A stretch of DNA of 64,000 bases from Luidia sarsii (taxonomy: Eukaryota > Echinodermata > Asteroidea > Paxillosida > Luidiidae): the NCBI GenBank assembly GCA_949987565.1, contig OX465102.1, forward strand, positions 8,420,512-8,484,511, written 5' to 3'. Position numbers and translations under genes: made by a program. The notes beneath the pieces are model-generated. The model did not search any database. It was not told the DNA's origin and saw nothing but the letters and a program-made list of their open reading frames with translations. This document shows, in pieces, positions 11,135 through 21,759 of this stretch; the stretch's first letter is position 1; each line of letters opens with the position of its first letter.

Positions 11135-11870
11135 TTTCTTCTTCTTCTCCCCCAAAGCCCATAGACAATGCACAGGGGTTTTGTAAGCACGACTTTAGTC
11201 ATTGAACAGACTTGGATTTTTTTCAAACGTGGCAAATGCATAAAGCCCATGCTGAAATTGATCCTAAACACCTTGATATCATCATGACCGTCATCACGTG
11301 TCACGTGACCTTGCTTTAAAGGGGCAAATTTCAAAATCCATTAAAAGCAAAAGTACAAGTTCGTTTGGTTTCAACTTTGCACTGTATCTAAGTTGGGAAA
11401 AGGTGTATCCAAAAATTGCCATCAATTGACCGTGACGTCATCTCATGAATATTTATGAGGTCATGAACTTTTCAGATTTTCACATTGAAATGAGCATATT
11501 TGGCCAACGGAGCGAGATTGTTTTCATTTTTTCTTTGATATCTATTGGGGACATGGTTTAGAAACACCTTCCGGAGCCAAAATGTCGTTACGTAATCATG
11601 ACGTCATCAAAATGTGTGATTTTAAAACACATATAAGGCGTTGGGCGATCATCTCGAAATTTGGTATGTAGTTAGCTATCGACATTAGACATTCCGCTAT
11701 AGACATTCCAAATCTAAAGTTTGGAACCGAAGGACCATTGTTTATAATTTTTATGAATTTTTGAATACCACACTCGAGTCCCATAGGCTTTGTGCACAAA
11801 ATATGTACATGCGTTTTGGAGTAGGAATGGGGCTATTCTATGACTTGTTAAAAACAGAAGCGGAAAAGCT
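10967..11870. mobile_element. Possible non-autonomous DNA element with AGCTTTTCCGC ends
   Basis: The left array begins with AGCTTTTCCGC and the right boundary near 11870 ends with GCGGAAAAGCT, so the segment is bracketed by inverted 11-14-base ends. Nothing inside is coding. I did not find a clear target duplication. An alternative is a diverged satellite that has been locally shuffled. Confidence 0.35.
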
Positions 11871-12289
11871 CTATGCTCTGTTTCACAACAGACATATATT
11901 TCTCGTTTTAATTATTATTATCATTATTATTATTATTTTTTTTTTTTACCCAGTTATAAACAAACAAACAAACAATCCACACCCAAACAGAGAAAGGAAC
12001 AAAAAGTCAAACAACATCTACCTTTCTCCCTGACCGTTTGGTTTTGTTTACGAATTGCAACAAGGGAGTTGGGTTAAATAACGGTCGAAACGGGTGCCTA
12101 AAACCAACCGGAACTCACCAGAACATTCTTTATGTGGTCAACTTCACAAAATTTTACAAATCAAGGTAGGTGGTTGTTCTGCCGTCACCCGCCACTTTTC
12201 TTTTTTGGATATAAGTATGAAAATGCAGTTTTCAACATTACTGTTTGTATAGATCAGTTTAACTAATAAACAAACAAAAGGCTACCAGT
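11135..12289. other. No gene recognised; AT-rich with TATTAT and poly-T tracts
   Basis: A run of ATTATTATTATT and T10 occurs at 11,910-11,950. CATCACGTG and ATGACGTCAT words recur near 11,280-11,620. No frame has a recognisable domain. Confidence 0.4.
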
Positions 12290-12297
12290 GGTAGTAT

Positions 12298-15200
12298 CTA
12301 TCTAATGGTAGTCGTTATCAAATGTACATTTAAACAAAAATACGTTTTGCTGCACAACGAAATAATCCCGTCTCCTTCCCATTCCACCTTAAATAACCCA
12401 GGGGTTCTCTTGTCATAAGTTCGATTAGCCTGAGTGTCGTCTCTCGGAAACCATTGAGACTTTTCTATCTCAAAATCAGCCCTTTTGTCTTCTCTAATGA
12501 TGTCAACAAAATTGTCTCTGGAGATTGCGAGATATGCTGAATCCGTGTCCATTTCACACAGTTCAAAATTGAATGGATCGACAAACTCTATCAAGAAATC
12601 ATAATAGTACTGTATTATACGCATCTTTGCGTACTGATAAACAAAAAATCCTATCTGAATTGGCAAGTTAAAATTTATTTCCTTTTTTTGCATGCACACT
12701 TCAAAAACTCCCCCACCTATGTCATTTAAAGCTCGAAAGCGTTGATCGTTCACCAGCATAGGGGCGGTTTCGTTAGTCCCTATTTGTACCCTTAAATGTT
12801 TTTGTTGATTGGTGATTGTCTTCCCGTAGGCCGAATTTCCCAACAATTTCATAGTATCCGCCATTGCGTTCGATGTATCTCGGTCCCCGGCCCTTCTTGC
12901 CTCACTGACTGCATCTCCGAAACCACGAAAACAGTCCTTTTCTCTGTATTGTATCACTTCCTGAATATGGTCTACGACCAATCCGTGCGATAAATACCAT
13001 CTAAGAAGTGGGGTGTCAAGAAGGATTTTAGTCCCAAACATTAAACTTCTACGCGGTGTTTTCAGAAGGTCCTCCCTTTCTGCAAATGCTTTCATGTGTT
13101 CACCAATATCATCTCTTGATATCATGACATTTTTAAACACGGGAGGCATTTCTGCAAATTGTTTTTTTCAGTTCATCCGGAACTCGTAAATCACACTCTA
13201 CAAGTCCAAAAAGGCTGCCGTCTTTGATGAAACTTAGAACTTCCTCTTGAGACATGGTTTTTTTTTTAAGTGAGGCATGCGAATCGAACTCAAAAATCGG
13301 CGCAAGTCTGAATCATTTGTCTGATTAGCCTCCCACTGACATTCCCTCATTTCTATTAAGTTATACCCTTGTTCCCTTATGTAACGCTGAGTTTTTTCCG
13401 TCTCTTGGCGCAGTGTTTCAAAACTAGCTTTACGATTATAATTAGTCTTGCTTAAATGACACACGTGGCCGTGCCAGTAACAGCCCTGAAATTGATAGAC
13501 AGTATTCGTCTCCCGGCAAAACCCATCCACTGGCAACTTTCGTGGACCGATCACTTTTTCAGTGCCGTTGAATTGATGTACGATATGAATATCATTATTT
13601 TTGGCTTCCCTAACCACTCAGAGGCCATAACCCCGTGCTTCTGCGCCATTACTGGCTTGAAGGTTTGGTCGGCTCTTCTTCGGATAAATGTCCTAGTCGG
13701 CATGTTCTGCATGAGTGCCCAAAGATACAACGCGTTTGCGTCAAAACCGATAATTTTTCTGCACACATTAAGTCCGTTTCTGATGTGGGTTACATCTTTT
13801 TCGTGGTATCGATTGAAGACAATTGAAGGACCCCCTACAATATTATCCTTCATTTTGTAATATAGATCCGCATTTCTTTTGTCAATGAGGGAAAAACAAA
13901 CGTCAGGTCCAAGAGTGAGGAACAAATATCTCAGTGAGAGGCCCGGCACTTAAACATATCCATGTTTCTTTCGGCGTAAAAATCGCTCATTTTTTGAACC
14001 GCCTGTAGAAATGGTACGACGTCCAAATTATTATACCACACCAACAATTCTTTCATGCTGCTCATGTTATTTCTCCGCCATATTTCTTGACAGTAGGTGT
14101 ACTCTTCTGGGGTGATATTTGACTGTTTAAGCTTGCTGTAAAAGGCTTGGTGGGGTGGTAGTTCTGGATAGTCTAATTTATCCAGACTATCGAACCATTC
14201 GTAGGGAAAGAATCCCTTTTCTTGTTCAATATCATATGCCTTAAGAAATTTTGCGTAGCTATATCCCGGAGCAAGATAGTTTGAAATGTCCAAAAATTTC
14301 AAGCGTTTAGTTTTTAGTGCCATGTACGTACCGGACCTCTTCACTATAAACTCTAACGGATCGTCTGCCTGAAGTTTAGATAGAATACAGATGTCGCTTA
14401 ATAACATTAATGTCATATTTACCACAGTTGAAACCTAGGACGGGGAGTTCTGCGATAAAGTCTTCAAGCCGCTCTTTCGCTACTTCAGCCGGATGCTTCT
14501 TCCTCAGTCCTCCCTGCTGCTGCTGCTGCCCCCGCTGGTCGGCATTGCTCTCTTCAACCATCCGGTCGAGACGGTCAAACGTCTGTTCGTACTTCACCCT
14601 CAGTAACTCCTCCGCAGTGCAGGAGATGGAATGCAAATAGTCGACCACCTCATTCACCACGTCGCTGGAACTACCGGTGGTAACAAAACATCTCGCGGCC
14701 TCCAAACCGGGTACATTGCTCGCGACGCTGCAGCTCAGTATCTCGTGCCGACTTTCTCATTGAAGTCGTGCGTCAGCTTTAGCTGGGTGTGGCACTGTCT
14801 GGAAATAGCATTCAAAGTCAAATGTTGCCCGGTATGGATAAATTTGATGATTTGGGGGGATGGGTACACCTAAATCTCCTAACTTGTCGAAAACTGTTGG
14901 AGACAGACGGAAGACCCCGCCTGGGAATGTGTGTTTCACGTTTGCATCGCAGATTACTTCGTGACGCTGCAGGTTTCGTGGATGCCTAAAGCATCGGTCG
15001 CACTTTGAACGACCAAAGGTCCTACTGTATCTGTTCGAATCCGATATGTACGAGAAATGATTCCCGTAGAGTTGTCATTATACCGCTTCCCCGTATGTCT
15101 ATTTCTTTGTAACTTAGTGAGTCCCATGTTATTCGATCGGTCTGAGGAGCACCGATGACGAAATCTGTCTTGTTAACGAAGACATTGATGTTGGGGATGG

Positions 15201-16242
15201 ACTCCACGGACCACTTCGTGTCGGGGCGCTGTCGCCGATCATGCTCGATGATGTCAGCCTCGTTTAGCGCTCCAATCATAGCTTCAAGGTTGGCTTCGGA
15301 GGCAATGATTAAGGGCTCCTCAAAGAATCTTGCGTTGTTATGGCATGGATGGAAATATCTGAGTTCACCCGTTACCGAGTTCCTCAAGACTAAGCCAAAT
15401 GACACGTTCATTTTGACGCGTTGCCGGAGTTGCTGAAATACTGCCCTCAAACCTGCCTCCATGTTAACAGGCGCCCCTATGCGTCTTGATCCAATTAGCC
15501 TAAAATTGTACATGTCCTGCACGGGCCTACCTGTCAAATGCCGAGTTCTAACAGATGACCAGTATTCATTTAAGAAAAAGTTAAGTTCATGGTCCTCCTC
15601 TGGATTTTCGTCAAGCTCCCGATCCACATCGTCAACTCCTGGCTCCCAAAGTGGAAAGTCGAGTGGGTCCTCAACCATAGGATCGGCAGGGGCGGGTGGA
15701 TCGGCCGGAGCGGGTGGATCGGCCGGGGCGGGTGGATCGGCCGGGGCGGGTGGATCGGCCGGGGCGGGTGGATCGGCCGGGGCGGGTGGATCGGCCGGGG
15801 CGGGTGGATCGGCCGGGGCGGGTGGATCGGCCGGGGCGGGTGCAGGATGAACCGCTCTCCTGTGTTCCCTCATCGTGCTTCGTCTGCTGTAAGTCTTATC
15901 ACAGATGTCACAGGGAAATCGTGGGCGAGGGGGTGGTGGTGCTGGTGCAGGGGGTGAGAGGTCGGCGACGTCTAAATCTGGTAGGTTTGCTACTGCCTCA
16001 TCTCCATGGGGTGGACGTCGTGCGTGGATACGCTGATGTCGTCTCAAACTATCACGCCGGCTGAAAAATCTATCGCAGAGATGACACTTGAAATGCTGAG
16101 CAGGACCGTGGCTGATCCTCTTGTGTCTTTTCAAGGCGAACTTCCTGGTAAAGACGCGCTCACATTGGGAGCACGAATACCGCCGTCTCTCCTCTCTGGA
16201 TGGTGGAATAGGTTGCTCGACGATATCATCATCCTCTGAAAT
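12298..16242 (-). pseudogene. Protein-primed family B DNA polymerase with C2H2 fingers (element 1)
   Basis: Read on the minus strand from 16,242, the protein starts with an acidic stretch and three C2H2 fingers (YSCSQCERVF; FKCHLCDRFF; FPCDICDKTY). A Pro-Ala-Asp repeat, a conserved region of about 200 residues and a fourth C-x2-C/H finger (about 14,990) follow. Next are the exonuclease motifs TFDFECYF (14,850) and GFNCGKYDIN (14,410), a third exonuclease-type motif YNNLDVVPF, the polymerase motif A FDANALYLWAL (13,740), motif B KLLGNSAYGKT (12,840) and motif C EMDTDSAYL (12,540). At least five frameshifts or stops break it (about 15,020, 14,755, 14,420, 13,950-13,600 and 13,250-13,160). The C-terminal end is missing. 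Its job would be replication of the linear element from a terminal protein. Confidence 0.85.
15680..15841 (-). repeat. 18-bp coding minisatellite, nine copies
   Basis: The unit GGATCGGCCGGGGCGGGT repeats nine times; the first two copies have one substitution each. On the PolB (minus) strand it encodes a six-residue Pro-Ala-Asp-Pro-Pro-Ala repeat linking the third zinc finger to the conserved region. Because the unit is 18 bases, copy-number change keeps the frame. The near identity suggests recent expansion. Confidence 0.95.
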
Positions 16243-17152
16243 CTTTGAACATTTAAAGAGAAATGATACTCAAATTAGTCTCGCGTTGTTAACATGTTCG
16301 AGTGTCGATATCGATATCTGACGATCCAGACTGCATTTGTTTGTTTGTTTGTTTGTTTTTTGGTGTTTTTTTTAAGACTTTGTTTTTGAATTAGGATTCT
16401 GTTCTCGTTACTCGTAAAATGGGAGGGGTAAAAAAAACAAAACAAAAAACAAATGTAAACAACTCATTTCAGTTTGTACGTTGTTTCGTATCCATACACT
16501 AACGTAAAATCAAATTCGGTTTTACAAATTTAATAGGAAAAAAGAAAAACAAAACACCCCAAAACCAACAAATTCAGTCTGGATCGGCAGACATCGACAT
16601 TGACTGCAGCCGATGTACAGATTTTGCCGCAAGTTTGGTGGGAACAAAATGACTGAGAGGGTGCTTGTCCGACGGCCCGGACAAGTCCGGACAAGCAAGG
16701 TTCAACGGAATTAAGAAAGCGCAAGGTTATTAAGAAAGCGCAAGGTGTATACAGCTTGTGTTTGACGTCATGAACATGTTAAAACAGGGACGCGAAACAT
16801 TGTATAGAACTTGCAAAGAACTTATTCTTCTAAAAGATACCGGTGACTGGAAAAATAAATAAATAAATTCTACTCGTCGCCATTTTCACGAGCTGGCGAA
16901 TCCACGAAAAATCACAAAGGATAGGTTTTGAAAATCGTAATCAGCAAATCACACTTTTTCCAGTAAACTCGCATAAAGGTTTACGAAACGATATGTTAAT
17001 GTGATTAATTTGCTTGATTTCGCCACTTCGTGAAAATGACAAAGCAACGGGTCATTTATATAGGCTAAACTACATTTGTGATACACAGATTTGTGATACG
17101 CAACACTCAATATATAGATATCAAAAGTATACGAGTTTAAAATATTCCTTAC
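16243..17152. other. Probable intron of the element 1 PolB gene
   Basis: AT-rich, with TTTG repeats (16,337-16,360) and no open frame of note. It is bordered on the minus strand by GTAAGG (17,152) and CAAAG (16,243). It also contains TATATA words. No other feature is seen. Confidence 0.5.
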
Positions 17153-17311
17153 CCCCATTTCTTGCATGCCTTGCAAATACAACGGTGTCTCAGGAATAAC
17201 GGTGGGTTCGTTGGATGGTCCGGCGAGTGCTTCATCTTCCATCTCCTCAATCCAGCGCAGCTGAGACTCTGTCGGATCTGGTGAGAACTGGTAGTCATCT
17301 TGGTGAGCCAT
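17153..17311 (-). CDS. First exon of the element 1 PolB gene
   Basis: An ATG at 17,311 opens 53 codons beginning MAHQDDYQFSPDPTESQLRW, acidic and with a Gly-Pro-Ser-Asn patch, ending at GGG|GTAAGG, a strong donor. The likely acceptor is TTCAAAG at 16,243-16,249, followed in matching phase 0 by ISEDDDIVEQ and the first zinc finger. The downstream frame has a stop just upstream of it and no ATG, so a separate start exon is needed. The intron would be about 910 bases. The join is inferred from phase and splice sites; no transcript is available. Confidence 0.6.
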
Positions 17312-17450
17312 GATGGCAACGTTGCAGCGGTCATCAGAATGACGACAGACGGGGTGGAGCTAGCTTTTAAACCCTCTCGCACCATTGACATGAGTTGATT
17401 GACAGAATTTTTAATAAATGGAAAACAACGAATGACACTACTTCAAAGTG

Positions 17451-17872
17451 TCACTTCGTCAAAAATTGAATGGAGCCACCACGCTCTCAGGCAGATGAAG
17501 TTGGGATGGACTGTCAGTTCGTCTAAAATTGAATGGAGCCACCACGTTCTCAGGCAGATGAAGTTGAGATGGACTGTCACTTCGTTAAAAATTGAATGGA
17601 GCCACCACGTTCTCAGGCAGATGAAGTTGAGATGGACTGTCACTTCGTAAAAAATTGAATGGAGCCACCACGTTCTCAGGCAGATGAAGTTGAGATGGAC
17701 TGTCAGTTCGTCTAAAATTGAATGGAGCCACCACGTTCTCAGGCAGATGAATTTGAGATGGACTGTCACTTCGTCAAAAATTGAACGGAGCACCACGCTC
17801 TCAGGCAGATGAAGTTGGAATGGACTGTCACTTCGTCTAAAATTGAATGGAGCCACCACTTTCTCAGGCAGA
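17451..17872. repeat. 63-bp minisatellite, seven copies, in the divergent promoter region
   Basis: Copies start at 17451, 17514, 17577, 17640, 17703, 17766 and 17828 (the sixth is one base short). Each contains TTGAATGGAGCCACCACG, TTCTCAGGCAGATGAAGTT and TGGACTGTCACTTCGTC. The period is a multiple of three, which leaves open frames on both strands, but they give only a repeated peptide. It lies between the divergent PolB first exon and the ATPase gene, so it may be a promoter or replication-associated array. Confidence 0.95.
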
Positions 17873-18375
17873 TAAACACTACTTCAAAGTTACGTGCGAA
17901 GTGTCAGTTCGTCATATTGTATGAAACCCTCACGCTCTTCAAGAGAGATTTGAGAATGGTCAGTTTGAAGCTCGACGGGTGCAACTTGAACAAAAAGGTT
18001 TCGAATGAATGGGTGGGTACCCTAATCACTTCCTCTCTCCCTCCCTCCATTGTAAACTTTGGACATGAAAAGACTCATCGCGCGGGTCAACAAAGAATGG
18101 GTTCGTTAAATACCCGACCGTCAATATACAGCTCCCTCGGTCAAAAAATTAAGGCTACGCACTCTGTCTCACAGGGTTTGCTAGATTCACGCTTGACTGA
18201 TATGCGTTAACTTCAACAATATCCTCCTTAATTGACGCATGTGTACGCTAAACCTTTATACCGCCCTCAACTGTAAGCTTTGGATACGAAAATACGGGAT
18301 CATATTCCACTTACTTCATTGCCAAGAAATGAACACGCTGACGCATGAAAGTTATTTAAATGTCGAAACGCTTTG
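17873..18375. other. Intergenic leader of element 1 plus-strand genes
   Basis: Contains a partial echo of the minisatellite (GTGTCAGTTCGTC near 17,900) and a repeated statement of TAAACTTTGGA/TAAGCTTTGGA with CATGAAAA/TACGAAAA (18,052 and 18,270). No recognised gene is present. Confidence 0.4.
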
Positions 18376-19055
18376 ATGATGATCTCATTTGCTCAAATGG
18401 ATCCACGACTGAAACATCCGTTCACTGGTGTAATTGCCGGTCCAACTGGGAGCGGGAAAACGCAGTTTGTTAAGCGCCTTATACTTGCAGATGGGAATTC
18501 ACTTATAGAACCAGCCATCGACAATATCATTTGGTGCTACGGGGAATATCAAGATGCTTACGACCATCTGGCTAGTCTGGTGCCTCAGATACGATTTGTG
18601 GAGGGCTACCCCGATGACTTACTGCAGTCTCTGGACCGAAGTCAACGAAACCTGATTGTGATAGACGATCTAATGTCAGAGACCGGTAACAATGGGAAAG
18701 TCACCGAACTCTTTACTAAAGGGAGTCATCATAGAAACTTGTCGGTTATCCTCATTCTCCAAAATCTATTTTACAAGGGAAAGGAAATGAGAACGATAAG
18801 TTTGAACGCGAATTACATGATCCTATTTAAAAACTCAAGAGACGCCTCCCAAATTTCCCACTTAGCGCGCCAGATGTATCCCTCCAAGTCCAAATTTATG
18901 ATGGAGGCCTACCGCGACGCAACATCCGCCCCTTATGGATATCTTTTCATCGATCTGATACCCCCGAAAACTTGAGACTCAGAACCCATATTTTCCCCGG
19001 TGAATATTCGATTGCTTACGTTAAATGGGATGGAATGGAAAGCAATCATTTGAAG
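18376..19055 (+). pseudogene. A32/FtsK-like DNA packaging ATPase (element 1)
   Basis: Walker A is GPTGSGKTQFVKRLI and Walker B is RNLIVIDDLM. A sensor-like segment (TKGSHHRNLSVILILQNLF) and the family core LSHLARQMYP context follow. The ATPase would pump element DNA into the capsid. The frame stops at 18,975 after IDLIPPKT, but the family C-terminus (RLRTHIFPGEYS) continues immediately in the -1 frame from 18,960. The same break at the same place is found in the element 2 copy. The plus orientation diverges from PolB, unlike element 2, where both are on minus. Two in-frame ATGs at 18,376 and 18,379 are possible starts. Confidence 0.8.
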
Positions 19056-19360
19056 ATGTCGAGGCGTGTGAAACACAACGCTCCCTACCTACATGTGCTG
19101 GCCAAGGGCAGCGACAAACAACGTCAGGGTATAATCCAAGGAGCCAACAAAGAACTGATCACCTGAACATACTCAACGGCAACGTTCATCTTAAACCGGC
19201 CGACAGAAAGAGATTGACGAAATATAAACGTCACATCAGAGTTCTCGGCGATAAACGAGTCGGGGTTCAAAAGAAAAAGAAAGTTCTTCGTCCGAAAGGA
19301 GGCTTTTTGGGTGCTTTTTTTGACACCGGTATTAAGCGCCCTCGGAGAACTATTGTTTAA
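19056..19360 (+). pseudogene. Small basic Polinton virion-type protein (element 1)
   Basis: It begins MSRRVKHNAPYLHVLAKG and ends with a Lys-rich stretch and KGGFLGAFFDTG. The element 2 counterpart (28,726-29,047, minus) starts MTRRLKDNAPALRILSR and also ends with KGGFLG, so the two are paralogues. Here a stop at about 19,164 and a small deletion remove the middle Cys-containing helix, shifting the frame. The protein is rich in Arg/Lys with a hydrophobic glycine-rich tail, which suggests a DNA-binding or membrane-active virion protein. Its exact role is unknown. Confidence 0.6.
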
Positions 19361-19366
19361 GTTAAC

Positions 19367-19700
19367 ATGGAACATACCAACAAAATGGTTCTAATACCAC
19401 AGGAGACACTGCAAAAACTCCAATCGGCTAGACAATTAGAACACACCGATCACCCGCGTGGTACACAGTTTGGATGCTGAGATGAGAGAGCTCCTGGAAC
19501 GGGAACATCTTTCCGATGACGATAAAATTAAATTGTACCACCAGACGTTGCAAAGGTACATAAATTTAAATAAACAGAGGTCGGCTCCGCTGGCTATGAC
19601 ATTAGAATCCAAGAAAGTGGAAAATCAACCACCCAAACTGCAACCGATAACACCCGGTCCACCCAAATTAGTAGTGGGGGGACCATTGAGCACACTTTGA
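19367..19700 (+). pseudogene. Coiled-coil-type conserved Polinton protein, truncated (element 1)
   Basis: The start is MEHTNKMVLIPQETLQKLQS; a frameshift occurs near 19,455. It resumes as SLDAEMRELLEREHLSDDDK and KLYHQTLQRYINL. Element 2 has the matching segment LEEDMRGILTRTDLQEDAK and LYQQTLQRYLQY in its 253-codon protein, which goes on for another 130 residues. Here the frame ends at 19,700 after a Pro-rich linker, so the C-terminal domain has been lost. Function is unknown. Confidence 0.55.
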
Positions 19701-19724
19701 CCTTTTGACCTCGATTGGAATGCG

Positions 19725-19935
19725 TGACGTCACTTGGTGACGTCGTAAGAAGGGGGTGGAGCTATGGCCTAATGAATAGGAAGGGGAGGGGCGTAAGGAA
19801 AGTGACGTCAGGGGGTGGAGTTAGGGCCTGATAAATGGGATTAGGGTAAATAGGATTAAAAGTGACGTCAGGAGGAGGGGAGAGAGGAAGGATGGTACGA
19901 GAGGGTACGGAAGTGAGTCATAGCGCGTGACGTCA
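19725..19935. promoter_or_regulatory. Four TGACGTCA (CRE/ATF-type) sites
   Basis: Perfect octamers lie at 19725-19732, 19803-19810, 19863-19870 and 19928-19935, with a near match at 19738. Three sit in a loose direct repeat of about 60-78 bases that also contains GGGGGTGGAG and a GGCCTRATRAATRGG-like word. TGACGTCA is the binding word for CREB/ATF factors. The position at the left end of element 2, upstream of its plus-strand genes, fits an enhancer, but no transcription data are available. Confidence 0.6.
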
Positions 19936-20305
19936 CAATAAACGAGAGATAATCTGTCGAACAATGCGCGTAATTGAATTTTGGGCGTCTGAAGGGTGTA
20001 TAGAGCGCGACGTGAATTTTTTCGAGGAGGTTCCCAAGTTCCAACGCGTAAAAGAGTGGAAAAGAAGAAAATAAATAAAGGTTGGACTTACCGCGACGAC
20101 GAGAACGGAGCGGAAATTGGTCACGAGGAGTCATCCGCGGGCGCGATTCCTCCCTGGGGGCAGTAAAGGGCGTACAAAGCCGACGATGGGTTCCACGTGA
20201 AATTCCAAAACGAGGGGGGGAATCCTGCCGTCGATCTCCCGTAGGTCTCCCGCGAGAAGAGACGCGGGGCACTTCCGAAGAGTGGCAGCGGCCCGTAGAG
20301 TCCCG

Positions 20306-20650
20306 GAAGGACGGGTGACTCGCGTCGGGTAGAAGACAACGCGGGGCGGTCATCGGCGTTTCCATCGGTCAAACCTGCCGAGGGGTAGTAAGGCGAACGA
20401 AGCGGCTTGAGGGTGACTCGCGTAGGGTAGAAGACAGCGTGAGCGGTCACAGGCGTTTCCATCGGTCAAACCTGCCGAGGGGTAGTAAGGCGAACGAAGC
20501 GGCTTGAGGGTGACTCGCGTAGGGTAGAAGACAGCGTGAGCGGTCACCGGCGTTTCCATCGGTCAAACCTGCCGATCGGTGGTCGTAAGGCGGACGAAGC
20601 GGACGACGAGTCTCGCGTGAAAAATCCCCAAACGGTGGGAATCTTTCCGT
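20306..20650. repeat. 97-bp tandem repeats in the leader of element 2
   Basis: Units starting GCGTTTCCATCGGTCAAACC lie at 20356, 20453 and 20550, preceded by a partial unit from about 20,306. The inner copies share GAAGCGGCTTGAGGGTGACT and GTAGAAGACAGCGTGAGCGG. The third copy diverges after about 35 bases. A longer, weaker duplication links about 20,190-20,280 with about 20,620-20,690 (GTCGATCTCCC followed by C/T-rich and GCACTT words). No coding sense: 97 is not a multiple of three. Confidence 0.9.
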
Positions 20651-21067
20651 CGATCTCCCCCAGCTTTCCCACGAAAAGCGGCGCGATGCACTTTCAAACA
20701 AAAGGGTATTCAGAAACGAAGGGAAAATCCTTTCTCGCATAGACGAGAAGCTGCGCGGTACACGTCCAAAAGTTTGCAAAGGACCGGCCGGGTAGAATTA
20801 TTACACGTTGAAAAGGGCAACACTTTCAGCGATCTATAATGTCACCGAATGAAGAATCCGTACGCTTCGCATTGGTCAGAAGACGAAGGGTACCAGTCAC
20901 GTCGGGTCATCCGCGCGACCCGAAGCGCTGACGATGAAAAGGAAACGAGGGTACCAGTGACGAGCGGTCAATAGAGGGACGAGGTGTTCCCACGGCGCCT
21001 AAAATGGGGGAGCTAAGCGGCTTAAAGATGCCAGCTGTCCATACGTGAATGAAACGCGGCGAGCAAA

Positions 21068-21590
21068 ATTGACTCCGCTAACAAAACGGTCTCTATTTTC
21101 ATTCAAAAAGGGAACCGAAGTAATCTTCCAGCCATAAGAGGCACAAACATCGTCCGTGACGAAATCGGTTTCGTATTGACAACGGAGAATCTCTCGACAA
21201 TACGTGGCTCCCCTAAGCCTCCGCCTTAATGGGTCGAACGGAACTTGGTATTGACTCCGCTCACGAAGCGTTTGTTCTCTTTATCCCTACACAAACAAGT
21301 ACTGCTCTTATCCGCTTTACCACCCCAGGATTATAAGGGAGAACTTTCAGACCGTGTCCGACTACTACGGTCTCCGAAGTAATCTTCCAGCCATAAGAGA
21401 CACAAACATCGTCCGTGACGAAATCGGTTTCGTATTGACAACGGAGAATCTCTCGACAATACGTGGCTCCCCCACGCCTCCGCCTTAATGGGTCGAACGG
21501 AACTTGGTATTGACTCCGCTCACGAAGCGGTCTTTATTATTCAAAAGAGGGTAGGATTAATCTCCAAACAATAGGAGTGATCGTCGATGT
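21068..21590. repeat. 259-bp imperfect tandem repeat in the leader of element 2
   Basis: The segment 21115-21270 recurs almost unchanged at 21374-21529. It contains AATCTTCCAGCCATAAGAG, ACATCGTCCGTGACGAAATC and CTTGGTATTGACTCCGCT. Before the first and after the second copy there are partial, more diverged units (TTGACTCCGCTAACAAAACG at 21,070; GATTAATCTCC at 21,555). No frame crosses it. Arrays next to the first gene of a linear element may act in replication or expression, but this is a guess. Confidence 0.9.
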
Positions 21591-21759
21591 TTTTCCCACG
21601 TCTACTCGTTCACCACCCCCCCCCCTTCCCCGGTACTCATCGACGCCGACTGTTTTTTTTAAAAATGGCATTTTTAACGTTAAACCTCTACATTTTCCCC
21701 CAATGTAATATTTTAAATGCACCGTATTATTTTGTGTATAGTGAACGTTTTAAAAGGTT

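Larger units (their letters stand above)
12290..19720. mobile_element. Polinton/Maverick-like element 1 (decayed, incomplete)
   Basis: It carries PolB with N-terminal zinc fingers on minus (12,298-17,311). Divergent from it on plus are the packaging ATPase (18,376), a small basic protein (19,056) and a coiled-coil-type protein (19,367). The last three have clear paralogues in the neighbouring element 2, in the same relative order. Integrase, protease and both capsid genes are missing. PolB ends abruptly at about 12,298 after the motif C region, and the coiled-coil protein ends at 19,700, where its counterpart in element 2 continues for about 130 more codons. Both ends are therefore truncated, and no terminal inverted repeats are visible. 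Every gene is frameshifted. Confidence 0.75.

Noticed and set aside
17443..17859. 138-codon minus ORF with a repeated 21-residue peptide
   Set aside because: It is the translation of the 63-bp minisatellite. A frame is open on the plus strand too, and nothing links it to a gene.
19868..20779. Minus-strand ORFs of 110-165 codons beginning METPVTAH or METPMTAP
   Set aside because: They lie on the 97-bp repeat array. The period is not a multiple of three, the starts repeat with each unit, and there is no domain or typical composition.
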